Notes under the pieces: generated by a model | What the model was told of the DNA's origin: nothing | Databases searched by the model: none | Seen by the model: only the letters and a program-made list of their open reading frames with translations | Translations under genes and position numbers: made by a program | From: JAMCRM01 sp041685075 | Lineage (GTDB): Bacteria; Acidobacteriota; Terriglobia; Bryobacterales; Bryobacteraceae | Assembly (NCBI GenBank): GCA_041685075.1 | Contig: JAWLGN010000055.1 | Location: 1-23,039 of the forward strand | Direction: 5' to 3' | DNA: 23,039 bases | In this document: one piece after another, positions 21,969 to 23,039 of the stretch | How the letters are laid out: every line of letters begins with the position of its first letter | Numbering within the stretch: the stretch's first letter is position 1

Positions 21969-23039
21969 ATGACCTGGATCCGGCTGGCCTGGCGGGACCT
22001 GCGGGCGTCGCCGGCGCGCTTCCTCTTCGTGGTGCTGGCGGTGGCGGTGGGGGTGGGGGCGCTGACCGGAGTGCGCTCCTACAGCCGCGCCTTCCGCTCG
22101 ATGCTGCTGACGAATGCCCGCGTCCTCATGGCGGCCGACATGACGCTGCGGATGTTCGGGCAGCCGAGGCCGCGGGAAGAGGCCGCGCTGAGGGAGCTGG
22201 AGGCCGCCGGGGTACGGCGCACCTGGGTGACCGAGACCGTCACGATGGCGGGGTCGGAGCAGGCGTCGCAGCCGCTGCTGGTGACGTTGAAGGCGGTGGA
22301 CCCGGCGGTCTATCCGTTTTACGGCGCGGTGCGGTTGAAGCCGGCGGGCGAGCTGCGGGTGGCGCTCGACGATCATGCCGCCGTGGTTTCGGAGGACCTG
22401 TTGGCGCGGCTGGGCCTGCGGGTGGGCGATACCGTCCGGCTGGGCGGGCAGCCCTTCCGGGTGGCCGCGGTGCTGGCGGGCGAACCCGACCGCCTGACCG
22501 GCACCCTCAACTTCGGCCCGCGAGTCATGATCTCGCGCGGCGGTTTGGAACGCACCGGCCTGATCACCACCGGCAGCCGCGCCTCCGAGCGCTTCCTGTT
22601 GCGCCTGCCGCCGGGGGCGTCGGTCGCGCGGGTGCGGGAGTTTCTGCGGCGGCGGATCCCCGAAGCCGGCATCACGGATTACCGGGAAACCCACCCCATG
22701 ATCACCCGCGCGCTGAACCGCGCCACCACCTACTTGAGCCTGATCAGCCTGATTGCCCTGATTGTGGGGGCCCTGGGGGTGGGGATGGCGATCAGCGCGC
22801 ACCTGCGGCAGAAGATGGACGCCATCGCGATCTTGAAGTGCCTGGGGGCGCGCAGCGGGCAGGTGCTGCGCATCTACGTGCTGCAGACCCTCATGCTGGG
22901 CGTGGCGGGCGGGCTGGTGGGCGCGGCGATGGGGATGGGACTGGCGGGTGTGATTCCGCTGCTGATCGAGCGGCTGTTTCCGGGCGCGCCGGCGATGGGG
23001 TGGGATCCGCTGCCCGCCCTGCAAGGAGTGGCCGCGGGG
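21969..23039 (+). CDS. ybbP: ABC transporter permease, YbbP/FtsX-type, C-terminus beyond window edge
   Basis: 357 codons are visible from ATG at 21969, one base after the ATPase stop; no stop is reached. The sequence begins MTWIRLAWRDLRASPARFLFVVLAVAVGVGALTGVRSYS, so TM1 covers about 17-34. A periplasmic MacB-type domain follows (about 40-255), including VVSEDLLARLGLRVGDTVRLGGQPFRVAAVLAGEPD, the standard layout of this superfamily. TM2 and TM3 are at about 262-284 and 305-330 and flank the cytosolic segment HLRQKMDAIAILKCLGARSGQVLRIY, the FtsX-domain coupling helix that meets the ATPase. YbbP carries two FtsX units and is about 800 residues long, so more than half is missing. It should form the inner-membrane half of a YbbA-YbbP complex that hands substrates to the TesA-like esterase. 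Confidence 0.92.
   Translation, partial: MTWIRLAWRDLRASPARFLFVVLAVAVGVGALTGVRSYSRAFRSMLLTNARVLMAADMTLRMFGQPRPREEAALRELEAAGVRRTWVTETVTMAGSEQASQPLLVTLKAVDPAVYPFYGAVRLKPAGELRVALDDHAAVVSEDLLARLGLRVGDTVRLGGQPFRVAAVLAGEPDRLTGTLNFGPRVMISRGGLERTGLITTGSRASERFLLRLPPGASVARVREFLRRRIPEAGITDYRETHPMITRALNRATTYLSLISLIALIVGALGVGMAISAHLRQKMDAIAILKCLGARSGQVLRIYVLQTLMLGVAGGLVGAAMGMGLAGVIPLLIERLFPGAPAMGWDPLPALQGVAAG

Overview
The window is GC-rich chromosomal DNA with the look of an Acidobacteriota genome of the Solibacter/Bryobacter type. Three things suggest this: a very large TonB-dependent receptor with an N-terminal carboxypeptidase-regulatory-like domain (6591-10064), a secreted SBBP beta-propeller protein that ends in what looks like the Solibacter C-terminal domain TIGR03437 (17375-19564), and several twin-arginine-exported metalloenzymes. 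I found no tRNA, rRNA, CRISPR array, insertion sequence, integrase or phage gene. The window reads as an ordinary chromosome segment and not as a mobile island. Family names come from recognising motifs; no database search was run.

Layout. On the minus strand at 2-2170 lie a small unknown gene, a MoxR AAA+ ATPase and a divergent YchF-type P-loop protein that runs off the left edge. On the plus strand at 2345-4213 is a Tat-exported protein with two metallo-beta-lactamase domains, converging on a secreted helical-toroid-like protein (4217-5917, minus). A signal-peptide-bearing SAM methyltransferase (5984-6535, plus) follows, then a GC-rich nested hairpin and the TonB-dependent receptor (minus). 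Upstream of the receptor, 10065-10442 holds a compact regulatory region: a sigma70-like promoter, three 15-bp tandem repeats abutting its -35, and a paired ACCGGT dyad downstream of the likely start site. Next come a Tat-exported sulfatase (minus) and, divergently, an amino-acid permease followed by two tandemly duplicated Tat-exported metallophosphoesterases (11979-15240).

The right third holds a phospholipase D/cardiolipin-synthase-like protein (15221-16675, minus), an HdeD/DUF308 membrane protein (16807-17367), the SBBP protein (minus), a DinB-family protein (19669-20151), a small BON-domain protein (20191-20589), and the set tesA-like esterase / LolD-YbbA-like ABC ATPase / YbbP-like permease. 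The last set has the same divergent arrangement as tesA-ybbA-ybbP in E. coli. The final permease runs off the right edge.

Function. Much of the window concerns the envelope. A sulfatase, a possible polysaccharide-active secreted enzyme and a TonB receptor are compatible with use of sulfated or complex glycans, but they are not one operon. Convergent gene pairs are packed with 3-7 bp between them or overlap by 4-20 bp, so only one pair has room for an obvious hairpin terminator. I saw no clear undescribed multi-gene system. The strongest unexplained signals are the architecture upstream of the TonB receptor, the altered G3 loop of the YchF-like protein, the MBL protein with one intact and one decayed domain, and the GAAGCCCGC palindrome that recurs inside a coding region.
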